From: Sphingomonas yabuuchiae
GTDB lineage: Bacteria; Pseudomonadota; Alphaproteobacteria; Sphingomonadales; Sphingomonadaceae
Length of the DNA stretch: 64,000 nucleotides
NCBI RefSeq assembly: GCF_001477495.1
Contig: NZ_LDTF01000036.1
Coordinates: forward strand, 1 to 64,000
Direction of reading: 5' to 3'
Positions 52,398 to 62,059 of the stretch are shown here, one piece after another. The translations under genes and the position numbers were made by a program. The notes beneath the pieces were generated by a model, which saw nothing but the letters and a program-made list of their open reading frames with translations, had not been told where the DNA came from and did no database searches. Positions within the stretch are counted from its first letter, which is position 1. The number at the start of each line of letters is the position of its first letter.

Positions 52398-53642
52398 ATG
52401 GGATTCGGCATTCGCACCTTATGGGCCATCGTCGTTGTCGTGGTGGCCGCCGCCGTCGTATTCCTGACGGCAGGCCCCGCTCCCGCCATCATCGCGCTGG
52501 TCGGCGGAATCGCGGCCGCCCTGGTCGCCAGTGAGGGCGTACCGATCGAAGCCGAGGACGACCCCGCTGCCGAGGAGGGGCATACCGGCCTTTCCCCGCT
52601 GCTCGAAGAGGCGCTGGACGCGATCGTCGAGCCGGTGCTGCTGATTGAGGGCGGACGTGTGATCCTGGCCAATCGCTCGGCACGTGGGTTGCTCGGCAAG
52701 CATATCGTCGGCGAGGATGCCCGCATCGCGATTCGCCACCCCGCCGCCGCCGAACGCCTGCTGGCCAAGGAAGGCGTGACCGACCCAGGTCATCCGATCT
52801 CGCTTGTCGGTCTCGGCTCGCTGGAACAGCGTTGGGAAATGCGCGTCGCCGATACCACCAGCGGCCAGCGTATCGTCCACCTGATCGAGCAGACGGCGCA
52901 TGACGCCGCCGAGCGGATGCGCGTCGATTTCGTGGCCAATGCCAGCCACGAACTGCGCACCCCCCTCGCCTCCATCCTGGGGTTCATCGAAACCCTGGGC
53001 GATGAAGCGGGCGAGGACGCTGAAATCCGCGCACGCTTCCTGAAGGTGATGTTCGACGAGGCACGGCGGATGCAGCGGCTGGTCGAGGACCTGATCTCGC
53101 TCAGCCGGATCGAGGCGGACAAATATCGCCAGCCCGCCCAGCCCGTCGACATGGCCGAACTGGTCGACCATGTCTGGGAGGAATTCCTCGACTCCGGCGC
53201 GCCACGCGCCGACGACATCGCTTGCGAACTTGGTGAAGACCTGCCGCCGATCGCCGGGGACCGGGCGCAATTGTCGCAAATGCTGCACAATCTGATCGGC
53301 AATGCGATGAAATATGGAAAGGCGGAGACGCCGGTGCGCGTCAGACTGGATCGCGACGGCGCCATGCTGCGCCTGAGCGTAGCCGACCGGGGCGAAGGCA
53401 TCGCCGCCAGCCATCTACCGCGCCTGACCGAACGTTTCTACCGCGTCGACTCGGGGCGTAGCCGCAGCATCGGCGGTACGGGCTTGGGCCTCGCCATCGT
53501 GAAGCACATCGTCGAGCGGCATCGCGGCAAGCTGGAAATCGCCAGCGAGGTCGGCGTGGGCACGACCGTAACCGTGCGCCTGCCCGTGCTGAAGGCACCG
53601 GAAAAGAACGCTTTCGAGGGCGCTGTCACAAAACCACAATAA
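52398..53642 (+). CDS. phoR: Phosphate regulon sensor histidine kinase PhoR
   Basis: The 414-residue kinase starts with one or two membrane helices (GIRTLWAIVVVVVAAAVVFL). A PAS-like domain (ALDAIVEPVLLIEGGRVIL, about 70-170), the H-box FVANASHELRTPLASILGFI and a HATPase domain (MLHNLIGNAMKYGK, VADRGEGIAASHLP, GGTGLGLAIVKHIVERH) follow. Its place directly before pstSCAB-phoU-phoB identifies it as PhoR. It phosphorylates PhoB when phosphate is low. Confidence 0.96.
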   Translation: MGFGIRTLWAIVVVVVAAAVVFLTAGPAPAIIALVGGIAAALVASEGVPIEAEDDPAAEEGHTGLSPLLEEALDAIVEPVLLIEGGRVILANRSARGLLGKHIVGEDARIAIRHPAAAERLLAKEGVTDPGHPISLVGLGSLEQRWEMRVADTTSGQRIVHLIEQTAHDAAERMRVDFVANASHELRTPLASILGFIETLGDEAGEDAEIRARFLKVMFDEARRMQRLVEDLISLSRIEADKYRQPAQPVDMAELVDHVWEEFLDSGAPRADDIACELGEDLPPIAGDRAQLSQMLHNLIGNAMKYGKAETPVRVRLDRDGAMLRLSVADRGEGIAASHLPRLTERFYRVDSGRSRSIGGTGLGLAIVKHIVERHRGKLEIASEVGVGTTVTVRLPVLKAPEKNAFEGAVTKPQ

Positions 53643-53651
53643 AAATGTCAC
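53623..53651 (+). promoter_or_regulatory. Pho-box-like direct repeats upstream of pstS
   Basis: Three 7-base units with 11-base spacing are visible: CTGTCAC, CCACAAT and ATGTCAC, each separated by AAAA. The classic Pho box is CTGTCAT repeated every 11 bases. The array overlaps the phoR stop codon and precedes pstS by 63 bases. It should let phosphorylated PhoB drive pstS and the downstream genes. Confidence 0.75.
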
Positions 53652-53714
53652 ACGGGAGTATGGCGAGCGTGGCAGCGCCGGTTCGCACCCGTTCCGGTGT
53701 TTCCAAGGATCTCG

Positions 53715-54761
53715 ATGCGTCTGCCCTGCCTTCTCGCCGCGATGTTCGCGCTGGCGGCCTGCCACGATCAGGCCAATGGCGGCGGCGCGGGCGTGCGGGA
53801 GCAGATCACCGCTGTCGGCTCGTCGACCGTCTATCCCTTCACCACGATCATCGCCGAGCGTTTCGTCGCGGCCGATCCCGATGCCAAGGCGCCGGTCATC
53901 GAGTCGACGGGTACGGGCGCGGGCATGAAGCTGTTCTGTGCGGGGATCGGGGCGGGTCATCCTGATCTGGAAGACGCGTCACGCCGCATGAAGGTCAGCG
54001 AATTTCGCGACTGCGCGGCGCACGGCGCGGGCGAACTGCTGGAAATCCAGGTCGGGATCGACGGCATCGCCTTTGCCGAATCCAAGCGCGGGCCTCACAT
54101 GGCACTGACCACGGTCGACATCTACCGTGCACTGGCGGCGCATCCCGGTGGCAGGCCCAACGCCGCGCGCACCTGGGCCGACGTCAATCCGGCGCTGCCT
54201 GCCATTCCGATCCAGGTCTATGGCCCGCCCGCGACCAGCGGCACGCGCGACGCTCTCGCCGAACTGATCCTGGCCAAGGGCTGCGATGCGGTCGAACCGG
54301 GCGCCCCTGCGCTGGCGGCCCGTGATCCCGAGGCGCATCGCCTGTTCTGCGAGCGCGTCCGCGAGGACGGCGCCTATATCGATGCGGGCGAGAACGACAA
54401 TCTCATCGTCCAGAAGCTCCAGGCCAATCCCGACGCGCTGGGTGTCTTCGGCTATTCCTATCTCGAGGAGAATCGCCAGACGGTCGACGGGGTGACGATC
54501 AATGGCGTCAAGCCGACCTATGACGCCATCGCCGCGGACCGTTACCCGGGATCGCGCCCCCTCTATGTCTATGCCAAGAAGGCGCATCTCGACGCCATTC
54601 CGGGGCTTCGCGCTTTCCTGCGGCTTTATGCCGACAACTGGGGCAAGGGTGGGCCACTGGTGCGCCGGGGTCTGATCGCCTCGCCGGAGGCTGTCCAGGC
54701 CCGGTCGCGCGCCATCATCGCCCGCGAGATCACGCTCGATCCGGCGAGCCTGCCGTCGTGA
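53715..54761 (+). CDS. pstS: Phosphate ABC transporter substrate-binding lipoprotein PstS
   Basis: The 348-residue protein has a signal peptide ending in a lipobox (MFALAACHDQ, Cys about residue 17), so it is likely lipid-anchored. The phosphate-binding motif AVGSSTVYPFTTIIAERF follows, with VIESTGTGAGMKLFC, then YGPPATSGTRDAL and LGVFGYSYLEEN. It captures phosphate in the periplasm for PstCAB. The ATG follows AAGGA. Its stop overlaps the GTG of pstC (GTGA). Confidence 0.95.
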   Translation: MRLPCLLAAMFALAACHDQANGGGAGVREQITAVGSSTVYPFTTIIAERFVAADPDAKAPVIESTGTGAGMKLFCAGIGAGHPDLEDASRRMKVSEFRDCAAHGAGELLEIQVGIDGIAFAESKRGPHMALTTVDIYRALAAHPGGRPNAARTWADVNPALPAIPIQVYGPPATSGTRDALAELILAKGCDAVEPGAPALAARDPEAHRLFCERVREDGAYIDAGENDNLIVQKLQANPDALGVFGYSYLEENRQTVDGVTINGVKPTYDAIAADRYPGSRPLYVYAKKAHLDAIPGLRAFLRLYADNWGKGGPLVRRGLIASPEAVQARSRAIIAREITLDPASLPS

Positions 54762-56134
54762 ACGGCGTCGTTCTTCTGATCCTGACGGTCGGGCTGGGCA
54801 TCATCGCCTGGGCCTCGACACGGATGCATGCGCTCGGCTTCCGACGCCGCGTGGGAACGCGTGCCAGTTCGCTGCCCCATCATTATGGATGGTATGTCGC
54901 GCTGTGGACGGCAGCGCCGCCGCTGATCTTCCTCGCCATCTGGGCCGCGACGTCCCCCGCGCTCGTCACCGACATGGTGGTCCACACGCCAGCCGCCGTG
55001 CAGCTTCCCCCGCCCGGTTTCGAGCGGGCGGCCATCCTCTCGGAGGCACGATCGCTCGCGGCGGGACAGGCGCATGGCGCCTTCCATGCGCTGTCACGAA
55101 CGCTTGCCCCCGCCTATGACGCCGCCCAGACCCGGATCGACTGGATCGCCACGGCGATCGTCCTGCTGCTGGCACTGGCGGGCGGCGCCTATGCCTATCT
55201 CCACATTCGTCCGGACTTCTCGGCACGCACCCGGATCGAGCGCGTCGTGCTCGGGCTTCTGCTGGGCGCGTCGCTGATCGCGATCCTGACCACCGCCGGG
55301 ATCGTCGCCTCCCTGCTATATGAGGCCGGGCGCTTTTTCTCGGTGGTGCCGGTCACCGATTTCCTGCTTGGGACGCATTGGAGCCCCCAGTCGATCGACC
55401 CGCGCAATCCGGGCGCGTCGCTGGGTGCGGTGCCTTTGTTCTGGGGCACCTTCTTCATCGGGGCGGTGATCGCCATGGCGGTCGCCATCCCGTTCGGGCT
55501 CATGAGCGCCATCTATCTGACCCAATATGCCGCGCCGCGCGCGCGCCGGATCATGAAGCCGGTCCTGGAGGTGCTCGCGGGTATCCCGACCGTCGTCTAT
55601 GGCTATTTCGCCGCGCTGACCGTCGCCCCCGCCGTCCGCCAATTCGCGGTTTCGATCGGCATCCATTGGGCGTCGTCCGAGAGCGCCCTGGCGGCGGGGC
55701 TGGTCATGGGAGTGATGATCATCCCCTTCGTCTCGTCCATGGCCGATGACAGCCTGGCCGCCGTGCCCAGCTCGATGCGGGACGGCAGCCTGGCGATGGG
55801 GGCCACGCCGTCCGAGACGATCACCCGCGTCATGCTGCCCGCCGCGCTGCCCGGCGTGGTCGGCGGCGTCCTGCTGGCGGTCAGCCGCGCGATCGGCGAG
55901 ACGATGATCGTCGTCATGGCCGCCAGCGGCGTCGCCACGCTGACCGCCAACCCCTTTGCCAGCACGACGACGGTCACACGCCAGATCGTCGACCTCCTGA
56001 CCGGAGAGGCCGAGTTCGACAGCCCCAAGACGCTGGCGGCCTTTGCCCTCGGCCTGACGCTCTTCCTCATCACGCTGCTGCTCAACATCGTCGCGCTGAA
56101 CGTGGTGAAGCGGTATCGGGAAACCTATGAATAA
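54758..56134 (+). CDS. pstC: Phosphate ABC transporter permease PstC
   Basis: The 458-residue permease is longer than E. coli PstC, with an extra N-terminal region holding two helices and a periplasmic segment, as in other alphaproteobacteria. The binding-protein-dependent transport fold lies in the second half (GTFFIGAVIAMAVAIPFGLM, VLEVLAGIPTVVYGYFAALT), with the EAA-like loop GATPSETITRVMLPAALPG. It forms the membrane channel with PstA. It starts at GTG overlapping the pstS stop and overlaps pstA by 8 bases. Confidence 0.95.
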   Translation: MNGVVLLILTVGLGIIAWASTRMHALGFRRRVGTRASSLPHHYGWYVALWTAAPPLIFLAIWAATSPALVTDMVVHTPAAVQLPPPGFERAAILSEARSLAAGQAHGAFHALSRTLAPAYDAAQTRIDWIATAIVLLLALAGGAYAYLHIRPDFSARTRIERVVLGLLLGASLIAILTTAGIVASLLYEAGRFFSVVPVTDFLLGTHWSPQSIDPRNPGASLGAVPLFWGTFFIGAVIAMAVAIPFGLMSAIYLTQYAAPRARRIMKPVLEVLAGIPTVVYGYFAALTVAPAVRQFAVSIGIHWASSESALAAGLVMGVMIIPFVSSMADDSLAAVPSSMRDGSLAMGATPSETITRVMLPAALPGVVGGVLLAVSRAIGETMIVVMAASGVATLTANPFASTTTVTRQIVDLLTGEAEFDSPKTLAAFALGLTLFLITLLLNIVALNVVKRYRETYE

Positions 56135-57392
56135 TCCGCCCTCCCAGCCTCTGGCCACGGGGTGGAGCAGCCCCGCCATGGCCCGTCGCCTGCGTCGGCG
56201 CTATGCCGCCGAGCGTCGCTTCCGGCGGCTGGGCGCGGCGGCCGTCGCCTTGTCCGCAGCGTTCCTCGCATTCCTGCTGATCACCATGTTGGCGCAGGGG
56301 ATACGCGGCTTCACCGAGACGCGGGTGGCCATGCCGGTGAACCTCGCCGCTGCCGAATTGCCGATCGAACCTGCCCGCCTGAAGGCGCGCGGGGCCGATC
56401 TGGCGCTGGCCGGAGCCGGGCTGGAGGATGCGGTGAATAGTGCCGCGACGACCACCTTCGGCTCGATGGGGACGGACCTTCTGTCGCCCGGCGCCTGGAT
56501 CGTCGTGCGCGACGCGATCAAGGCCGACCCTGGCCTGCTTCATCGCACCACCCGCTTCGAACTGCCGATCGCCAGCCGCTACGACGTGGCCGCCAAGGGT
56601 GTCGGGACACCCGAGGCCGAGCGCGTCGTCGCAGGGTTGCAGGCGCGCGGTGTCCTGTCGACGGGTTGGGACATGGGCTTCCTGTCCGACGCCGATGCCA
56701 CCGACCCGACGCGGGTCGGTATCTGGGGCGCGGCGAAGGGCTCTCTGCTGACGATGGTCGTCACGCTGGCGCTGGCCTTCCCCATCGGCGTTCTGGCCGC
56801 CCTCTATCTCGAAGAAATCGCACCCAAGAACCGCTGGACCGACATGATCGAGGTTTCGATCAACAATCTGGCGGCGGTCCCCTCGATCATCTTCGGGCTT
56901 TTGGGATTGGCGGTGTTCCTCGGTACTTTCGGCCTGCCGCGCTCCGCCCCGCTGGTCGGCGGCCTGACGCTCGCGCTGATGACCATGCCGGTCATCGTCA
57001 TCGCGGGGCGCAACGCGATCAAGGCGGTTCCGCCGTCGATCCGCGATGCGGCACTGGCGGTGGGTGCTTCGCGGGTGCAGGTGATCTTTCACCATGTCCT
57101 GCCACTCGCCTTGCCCGGCATCCTGACCGGCACGATCATCGGCATGGCACGTGCGCTAGGCGAGACCGCGCCGCTGCTGATGATCGGCATGCGCGCCTTC
57201 ATCGCCGCGCCGCCACGCGGGCTGACCGATCCGGCGACTGTCCTACCGGTCCAGATTTTCCTGTGGTCGGATCAGGTCGACCGGGGCTTCATCGAAAAGA
57301 CGTCGGCCGCGATCATTGTCCTGCTCGTCTTCCTGCTCGCGATGAACGGGCTGGCTATCTATCTCCGCAATCGGTTCGAGACACGCTGGTGA
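56127..57392 (+). CDS. pstA: Phosphate ABC transporter permease PstA
   Basis: The 421-residue permease has an extended N-terminal cytoplasmic and periplasmic region. The transport fold starts near residue 200 ([40 protein letters not shown]). The EAA loop is [20 protein letters not shown]. It pairs with PstC. Its start overlaps the end of pstC by 8 bases, and its stop overlaps the pstB start (GTGA), so translation is coupled. Confidence 0.95.
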   Translation: MNNPPSQPLATGWSSPAMARRLRRRYAAERRFRRLGAAAVALSAAFLAFLLITMLAQGIRGFTETRVAMPVNLAAAELPIEPARLKARGADLALAGAGLEDAVNSAATTTFGSMGTDLLSPGAWIVVRDAIKADPGLLHRTTRFELPIASRYDVAAKGVGTPEAERVVAGLQARGVLSTGWDMGFLSDADATDPTRVGIWGAAKGSLLTMVVTLALAFPIGVLAALYLEEIAPKNRWTDMIEVSINNLAAVPSIIFGLLGLAVFLGTFGLPRSAPLVGGLTLALMTMPVIVIAGRNAIKAVPPSIRDAALAVGASRVQVIFHHVLPLALPGILTGTIIGMARALGETAPLLMIGMRAFIAAPPRGLTDPATVLPVQIFLWSDQVDRGFIEKTSAAIIVLLVFLLAMNGLAIYLRNRFETRW

Positions 57393-58150
57393 ATACCCCG
57401 AAGATAACCGCGCGCAACGTCAGCGTGTCCTATGCCGAAAAGCAGGCGATCCATGACATCTCGATCGATGTCGACATGGATCACGTCATCGCGTTCATCG
57501 GCCCGTCGGGCTGCGGGAAATCGACCTTCCTGCGGACGCTCAACCGCATGAACGACACCATCCCCTCGGCGCTGGTCTCGGGTGACGTGCGCTTGGACGG
57601 GCAGGACATCTATGCGCCCGAAATGGACGTGGTGCAGCTGCGCGCGCGCGTCGGCATGGTGTTCCAGAAGCCCAACCCTTTCCCCAAGTCGATCTATGAA
57701 AACGTCGCCTATGGGCCGCGCATCCACGGCTTGGCGACCTCGCGATGCGAGATGGACGCCATCGTCGAGCGCTCGCTGACCCGGGCGGGCCTGTGGAACG
57801 AGGTCAAGGATCGCCTGTCGGAAAGCGGCACCGCACTATCGGGCGGCCAGCAGCAGCGGCTGTGCATCGCCCGTGCCATCGCCGTCGATCCCGAAGTCAT
57901 CCTGATGGACGAGCCGTGCAGCGCACTCGATCCGATCGCGACCGCGCGTATCGAGGAGCTGATCCACGACCTGCGCGGCCGCTACGCCATCGCGATCGTC
58001 ACCCACAATATGCAGCAGGCCGCCCGCGTCTCGCAGCGTACCGCCTTTTTCCACCTTGGCACTTTGGTCGAGTACGGCAAGACGTCCGACATCTTCACGA
58101 ACCCGAAGGAAGAACGGACGAAGGACTATATTACCGGCCGTTACGGCTGA
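57389..58150 (+). CDS. pstB: Phosphate ABC transporter ATPase PstB
   Basis: The 253-residue ATPase has Walker [22 protein letters not shown]-loop [20 protein letters not shown], signature [15 protein letters not shown], Walker [16 protein letters not shown] and the His switch [12 protein letters not shown]. It powers PstSCAB phosphate uptake. The GTG overlaps the pstA stop. The long frame that runs in from 56666 in another reading is not coding. Confidence 0.97.
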   Translation: MNTPKITARNVSVSYAEKQAIHDISIDVDMDHVIAFIGPSGCGKSTFLRTLNRMNDTIPSALVSGDVRLDGQDIYAPEMDVVQLRARVGMVFQKPNPFPKSIYENVAYGPRIHGLATSRCEMDAIVERSLTRAGLWNEVKDRLSESGTALSGGQQQRLCIARAIAVDPEVILMDEPCSALDPIATARIEELIHDLRGRYAIAIVTHNMQQAARVSQRTAFFHLGTLVEYGKTSDIFTNPKEERTKDYITGRYG

Positions 58151-58161
58151 GGACGAGGATC

Positions 58162-58845
58162 ATGGACCACACCGTAAAAGCCTTTGACAACGATATCGGC
58201 CGCCTGCGCGGGCTGATCAGCCAGATGGGCGGATTGGCCGAGGAGGCGATCGCCAATGCCATCAAGGCGCTGCAACGCTCCGACCTGGAACTGGCGCGCA
58301 AGGTGCGCGAGGACGACAAGGCGATCGATCTGATCGAGGCGGAGGTCGAGCGGCTGGCGGTGCGGACGATCGCGCTCCGGGCGCCGATGGCGAACGATCT
58401 GCGCGAGGTGGTCGCGGCGCTCAAGATCGCCAGCGTCGTCGAGCGTATCGGCGACTATGCCAAGAACATCGCCAAGCGCGTTCCGATGATCGAGAGCGAG
58501 GACCGGATCGAACCCGTCTCGATCCTGCCCGCCATGGCCAAGATCGCGTCCGCAATGGTGCATGACGTGCTCGACGCCTTTGCCGCGCGCGATGCCGAGG
58601 CGGCGATCCGGGTCCGCGACAGCGATAACGCGCTCGACGATTTCTACGATTCCATCTTCCGCACGCTCGTCACCCATATGGTCGAGAATCCCAAGACGAT
58701 CGGACAGGTCGCGCACCTGCTGTTCATCGCCAAGAATCTCGAACGGATCGGTGACCATGCGACCAACGTCGCGGAAATGGTCTATTTCGCCGCCACCGGT
58801 ACCCAGATGGGTGAGCGGGACCGCGGCGGCACATGGCCTTCTTGA
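58162..58845 (+). CDS. phoU: Phosphate signalling protein PhoU
   Basis: The 227-residue all-helical protein has two PhoU repeats (about 10-100 and 115-215) with metal-binding motifs such as VVERIGDYAKNIAKR and NLERIGDHATNVAEM. It links PstB transport state to PhoR, keeping the regulon off when phosphate is plentiful. GGACGAGGA lies just before the ATG, 11 bases after pstB. Confidence 0.97.
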   Translation: MDHTVKAFDNDIGRLRGLISQMGGLAEEAIANAIKALQRSDLELARKVREDDKAIDLIEAEVERLAVRTIALRAPMANDLREVVAALKIASVVERIGDYAKNIAKRVPMIESEDRIEPVSILPAMAKIASAMVHDVLDAFAARDAEAAIRVRDSDNALDDFYDSIFRTLVTHMVENPKTIGQVAHLLFIAKNLERIGDHATNVAEMVYFAATGTQMGERDRGGTWPS

Positions 58846-58858
58846 GGGAACAGGCACG

Positions 58859-59551
58859 ATGGCACGGGTAAAGATGTTGCTGGTCGAGGACGACGCCGCG
58901 CTGGCGGAACTGCTCGTCTTCCATTTCAAGCGCGAAGATTTCGACGTCACCCATACGGTCGACGGCGAGGAGGCGCTGCTGCTGGCGCGGGAGAGCACGC
59001 CCGACATCGTCCTGCTCGACTGGATGGTCGAGGGGATTTCGGGGATCGAGGTCTGCCGCCGCCTGCGTCGCTCGGCCGAGACTGCGAACGTGCCGATCAT
59101 CATGCTGACCGCGCGTGGCGAGGAAGAAGACCGGGTGCGCGGGCTGGAGACGGGCGCGGACGATTACGTCACCAAGCCCTTCTCCCCGCGCGAACTGGTC
59201 GCACGTGTCGGCGCGGTGCTGCGCCGCGTCCGTCCCGCCCTCGCAGGCGAGGCGCTGACCTATGCCGATATCGAGATGGACACGGTCGGCCACAAGGTTC
59301 GTCGCGCGGGCGAAGTCGTCTCGCTCGGGCCGACCGAATTCCGCCTGCTCAAGCATTTCCTGGAGCATCCCGGCTGGGTCTTCTCGCGTGAGCGGCTGCT
59401 CGATGCGGTGTGGGGGCATGATTCGGATATCGAGAGCCGGACGGTCGATGTGCATATCCGTCGCCTGCGCAAGGCGATCAACATCGGCGACCGCCCCGAC
59501 ATCATCCGGACCGTGCGTTCGGCGGGCTATTCGCTCGACGCGGGGGGCTGA
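58859..59551 (+). CDS. phoB: Phosphate regulon response regulator PhoB
   Basis: The 230-residue OmpR-type regulator has a receiver (VEDD, phosphoacceptor in IVLLDWMVEG, Lys in VTKPFSPREL). The winged-helix DNA-binding domain has SLGPTEFRLLKHFLEHPG, RERLLDAVWGHDSDIESRTV and VHIRRLRKAI. It is last in the phoR-pst-phoU-phoB operon and should bind the repeats at 53623-53651. Separation of phoB from phoR by the pst genes is usual in alphaproteobacteria. Confidence 0.97.
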   Translation: MARVKMLLVEDDAALAELLVFHFKREDFDVTHTVDGEEALLLARESTPDIVLLDWMVEGISGIEVCRRLRRSAETANVPIIMLTARGEEEDRVRGLETGADDYVTKPFSPRELVARVGAVLRRVRPALAGEALTYADIEMDTVGHKVRRAGEVVSLGPTEFRLLKHFLEHPGWVFSRERLLDAVWGHDSDIESRTVDVHIRRLRKAINIGDRPDIIRTVRSAGYSLDAGG

Positions 59552-59670
59552 GCCAAGCCTCTGAAATTCCTGTTAGGATCGGGTCGCAGGCGAAACGATG
59601 GAGCCAAGTGCGGCATGGGACGTTCTGCCCCACGCGCTAACGCACTTGCGCTTCTGAACAGGAGATTCGC

Positions 59671-60048
59671 ATGAAGCTCGTTTTTCTGGCCGCCACCGCA
59701 CTGATGGCGGCGCCCGCTATCGCCCAGCAGACCCAGACCGACACCACCGCCCAGGCGGGGATGCAGGCTGGCGCGTCGGCCCAAACCGACACGACCACGA
59801 CGCAGACCCAAACCGACACGTCCGGTTCGATGCAGGCCAATGCCGCCGCCACCGCCGGTACGATGACCGCCGGTGGCTATCAGCCCGCCCAGCCGCCGAT
59901 GGCATCGCAGCCCGCACCCGGTGCGCCGGTCGTATTCCAGCAGGCGCCCAGCCCGTCGCAGGCCTATCCGGCCCCGGCGCCGCTGAAGAGCTATCCGATA
60001 TGCAAGAAAGGTCAGTATGACCAATGCCGTCAGCGTGGCGGCAAATAA
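59671..60048 (+). CDS. Secreted Gln/Thr/Ala-rich protein
   Basis: The 125-residue protein has a clear signal peptide (MKLVFLAATALMAAPAIAQ). The mature part is low-complexity, with repeated QTQTDT-like units (QTQTDTTAQAG, TTTQTQTDTSG), then a Pro/Ala-rich region and a C-terminus with two Cys (YPICKKGQYDQCRQRGGK) that could form a disulfide. It is probably periplasmic and disordered, of unknown function. AACAGGAGAT precedes the ATG. A terminator-like hairpin follows 27 bases after its stop. Confidence 0.85.
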   Translation: MKLVFLAATALMAAPAIAQQTQTDTTAQAGMQAGASAQTDTTTTQTQTDTSGSMQANAAATAGTMTAGGYQPAQPPMASQPAPGAPVVFQQAPSPSQAYPAPAPLKSYPICKKGQYDQCRQRGGK

Positions 60049-60075
60049 ACAGCCCATCACCCGGCTGTGAAAATG

Positions 60076-60104
60076 GCGCCGGTTCCCAACATGGGGGCCG
60101 GCGC
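60076..60104. terminator. Bidirectional terminator-like hairpin
   Basis: GCGCCGG (60076-60082) and CCGGCGC (60098-60104) pair perfectly, with a further CCC/GGG inside. TTTT follows on the plus strand, and AAAA lies just before the stem (60070-60073), giving a T-run on the other strand too. It sits between the secreted protein gene and the convergent DUF2794 gene. Confidence 0.8.
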
Positions 60105-60121
60105 TTTTCCTTGGGGAGCGG

Positions 60122-60454
60122 TTATTCCTCGACCAGTTTCATCAGTCGCCGCTCGACCGGGGCCAGAACCGGACCCAGTTCATGCCCGCGCTTCAGTACC
60201 GCCCCGCCCTCGCCGATCAGTGCCCACATGCCTTGCCGGTTGCGTAGCGCGGGACGCTTCTCGATTCGGAATTCGGGACGCTCGGCCGCGCGGCGAAAGG
60301 CGGAGAAGATCGCCGCATCGCGTCCCATATCCATCGCGTAGTCGCGCCAGTGCCCGGCGGCGACCATCCGGCCATAGAGGTCGAGGATACGGGTCAGCTC
60401 CGCGCGGTCGAACCCCACCTGCCCCGCCGCCTTGGGAAAGGGTACGACCCCCAT
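60122..60454 (-). CDS. DUF2794 family protein
   Basis: The 110-residue protein matches DUF2794: VPFPKAAGQVGFDRAEL, then ILDLYGRMVAAGHWRDYAMD, then IFSAFRRAAERPEFRIEKRP and GGAVLKRGHELGPVL. It is widespread in alphaproteobacteria and of unknown function. The ATG overlaps the cysE stop (ATGA), so it is translated with cysE; longer upstream frames are not coding. Confidence 0.92.
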   Translation of the reverse strand: MGVVPFPKAAGQVGFDRAELTRILDLYGRMVAAGHWRDYAMDMGRDAAIFSAFRRAAERPEFRIEKRPALRNRQGMWALIGEGGAVLKRGHELGPVLAPVERRLMKLVEE

Positions 60455-61137
60455 CAGGCCCGGTCGCGCTCTTCGCCCTGCTCGGCCAGCACCGCGTCCA
60501 GCCGCCGCCGCATCGTCTCCAGCTCGCAACGGAGCATTTCGATCTTCTGGGTCTGGGGATCGAACATCTCGGAACACGGCGTGCCGTAGGGAACGAAGCG
60601 CTTCTCCGGCGCCGCCCCGCCCTCGACGATCGTCGGGCGAGCCGGAATGCCGACCATCACCGCCCCCTCGGGCACGTCGCGGGTGACCACCGCGTTCGCG
60701 CCGACCCGCGCGCGCGGACCGACGATGATCGGACCCAGTACCTGCGCGCCGGATCCTACGATGGCGCCGTCCATCAGGGTCGGATGCCGCTTGCCCGCCA
60801 CGCCATTGTCCGGGCTGGTGCCGCCCAGGGTCACGCACTGATAGATGGTGACGTCGTCACCGATCTCCGCCGTCTCGCCGATGACGACGAAGCCGTGGTC
60901 GATGAAGAAGTTGCGGCCGATCTTGGCACCGGGGTGAATATCGATCGCGGTCAGGAAGCGGGTGAAGTGATTGACCAGCCGCGCGAGGAAGAAGGCTCGC
61001 GACTTATACAGCCGATGCGCGACCCGGTGCCCGGCCAGCGCCCAGACGCCGGGGTACAGCAAAATCTCCGCACGCGAATGCGGAGCGGGATCGCGAGCCC
61101 GGATCGAATCGAGATAAGCGGCCAATCGGCTCGGCAT
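60454..61137 (-). CDS. cysE: Serine O-acetyltransferase
   Basis: The 227-residue enzyme acetylates serine with acetyl-CoA to O-acetylserine, the precursor of cysteine. An N-terminal helical part (VWALAGHRVAHRLYKSRAFF) precedes a left-handed beta-helix with DIHPGAKIGRNFFIDHGFVV, then TLGGTSPDNGVAGKRHPTL and VGANAVVTRDVPEGAVMVG. It is the shorter EpsC/SRPI type. Start 61137 is preferred because GGGGA lies 7 bases upstream; 61143 is possible. It is divergent from the TSUP permease gene. Confidence 0.93.
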   Translation of the reverse strand: MPSRLAAYLDSIRARDPAPHSRAEILLYPGVWALAGHRVAHRLYKSRAFFLARLVNHFTRFLTAIDIHPGAKIGRNFFIDHGFVVIGETAEIGDDVTIYQCVTLGGTSPDNGVAGKRHPTLMDGAIVGSGAQVLGPIIVGPRARVGANAVVTRDVPEGAVMVGIPARPTIVEGGAAPEKRFVPYGTPCSEMFDPQTQKIEMLRCELETMRRRLDAVLAEQGEERDRA

Positions 61138-61288
61138 GAGCATGTCCCCAGATGCGATACGCGCATTTAGGCATAGGCCCGGCCAAAATCCAGATCGACC
61201 CATTCTCGCTTGGGTTCGGGCAAACTCTATCGCGGTTGCAGCGTTGCCTGCGAAACGGCATGGCCGCCGGTCATAAAGCACAGGAGAC

Positions 61289-62056
61289 ATGATGGACCCG
61301 ACCAGTACCGAACTGATCCACATCCTGCCGTTCGTGGCCGTGGGATTTGCCGCGCAGGTGGTCGACGGTGCGCTGGGCATGGCCTTCGGGGTGATCTCCA
61401 ACACGCTGCTGATCAGCCTGGGCGTTCCGCCTGCCGCCGCATCGGCGGGCGTGCACAGCGTCGAGACCTTCACCACTGCCGTCTCCGGGATCAGCCATGC
61501 GGTACATCGCAACGTCAACTGGCGGCTATTCCTGCGACTGATGATCCCCGGCGTGATCGGCGGCGCGCTGGGCGCCTATGTGCTGTCCAACATTGATGCG
61601 GCCGTGGTGAAGCCCTTCATCCTGGCCTATCTGACCGGCATCGGCGTCTATCTGCTGATCCGCGCCTGGCGACACAAGGCGGCGACCCGCGAGCCCAAGA
61701 TCGTCGAGCCCCTGGGTTTCCTCGGCGGCTTTCTGGACGCAGCGGGCGGCGGCGGCTGGGGGCCGGTCGTGACGTCGAACCTGCTGGCCCAGGGCGCCGC
61801 GCCTCGCACCACCATCGGCACGGTCAATACGGCCGAATTCTTCCTGACGGCGACCATCTCGGCAACGTTCATCACGCAGCTTGGCTGGGGCGCTTTTACC
61901 ATGGCGACGGTCGGGCTGCTGATCGGCGGCATTTGCGCGGCGCCGTTCGGCGCGATGCTGGCGAAGCGGGTTCCGGCGCGGACCCTGTTGACGCTGGTCG
62001 GGGTGATCCTGACGCTCACCAGCCTGTGGGGGCTCTATCAGGCAATCAAGGGATAA
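61289..62056 (+). CDS. TauE/SafE (TSUP) family sulfite-exporter-like permease
   Basis: The 255-residue membrane protein has about eight helices in two TSUP repeats, with FVAVGFAAQVVDGALGMAFG and LGFLGGFLDAAGGGGWGPVV as the paired signature motifs. The family moves small anions such as sulfite, taurine degradation products or organosulfonates. Adjacency to cysE, divergent across 151 bases, suggests a sulfur-related role, which is inference. AGGAGAC precedes the ATG. Confidence 0.92.
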   Translation: MMDPTSTELIHILPFVAVGFAAQVVDGALGMAFGVISNTLLISLGVPPAAASAGVHSVETFTTAVSGISHAVHRNVNWRLFLRLMIPGVIGGALGAYVLSNIDAAVVKPFILAYLTGIGVYLLIRAWRHKAATREPKIVEPLGFLGGFLDAAGGGGWGPVVTSNLLAQGAAPRTTIGTVNTAEFFLTATISATFITQLGWGAFTMATVGLLIGGICAAPFGAMLAKRVPARTLLTLVGVILTLTSLWGLYQAIKG

Positions 62057-62059
62057 CTC

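Noticed and set aside
56666-57388. Upstream extension of the pstB frame
   Set aside because: The sequence is the pstA gene in another frame. The PstB family begins at [15 protein letters not shown], coded from the GTG at 57389.
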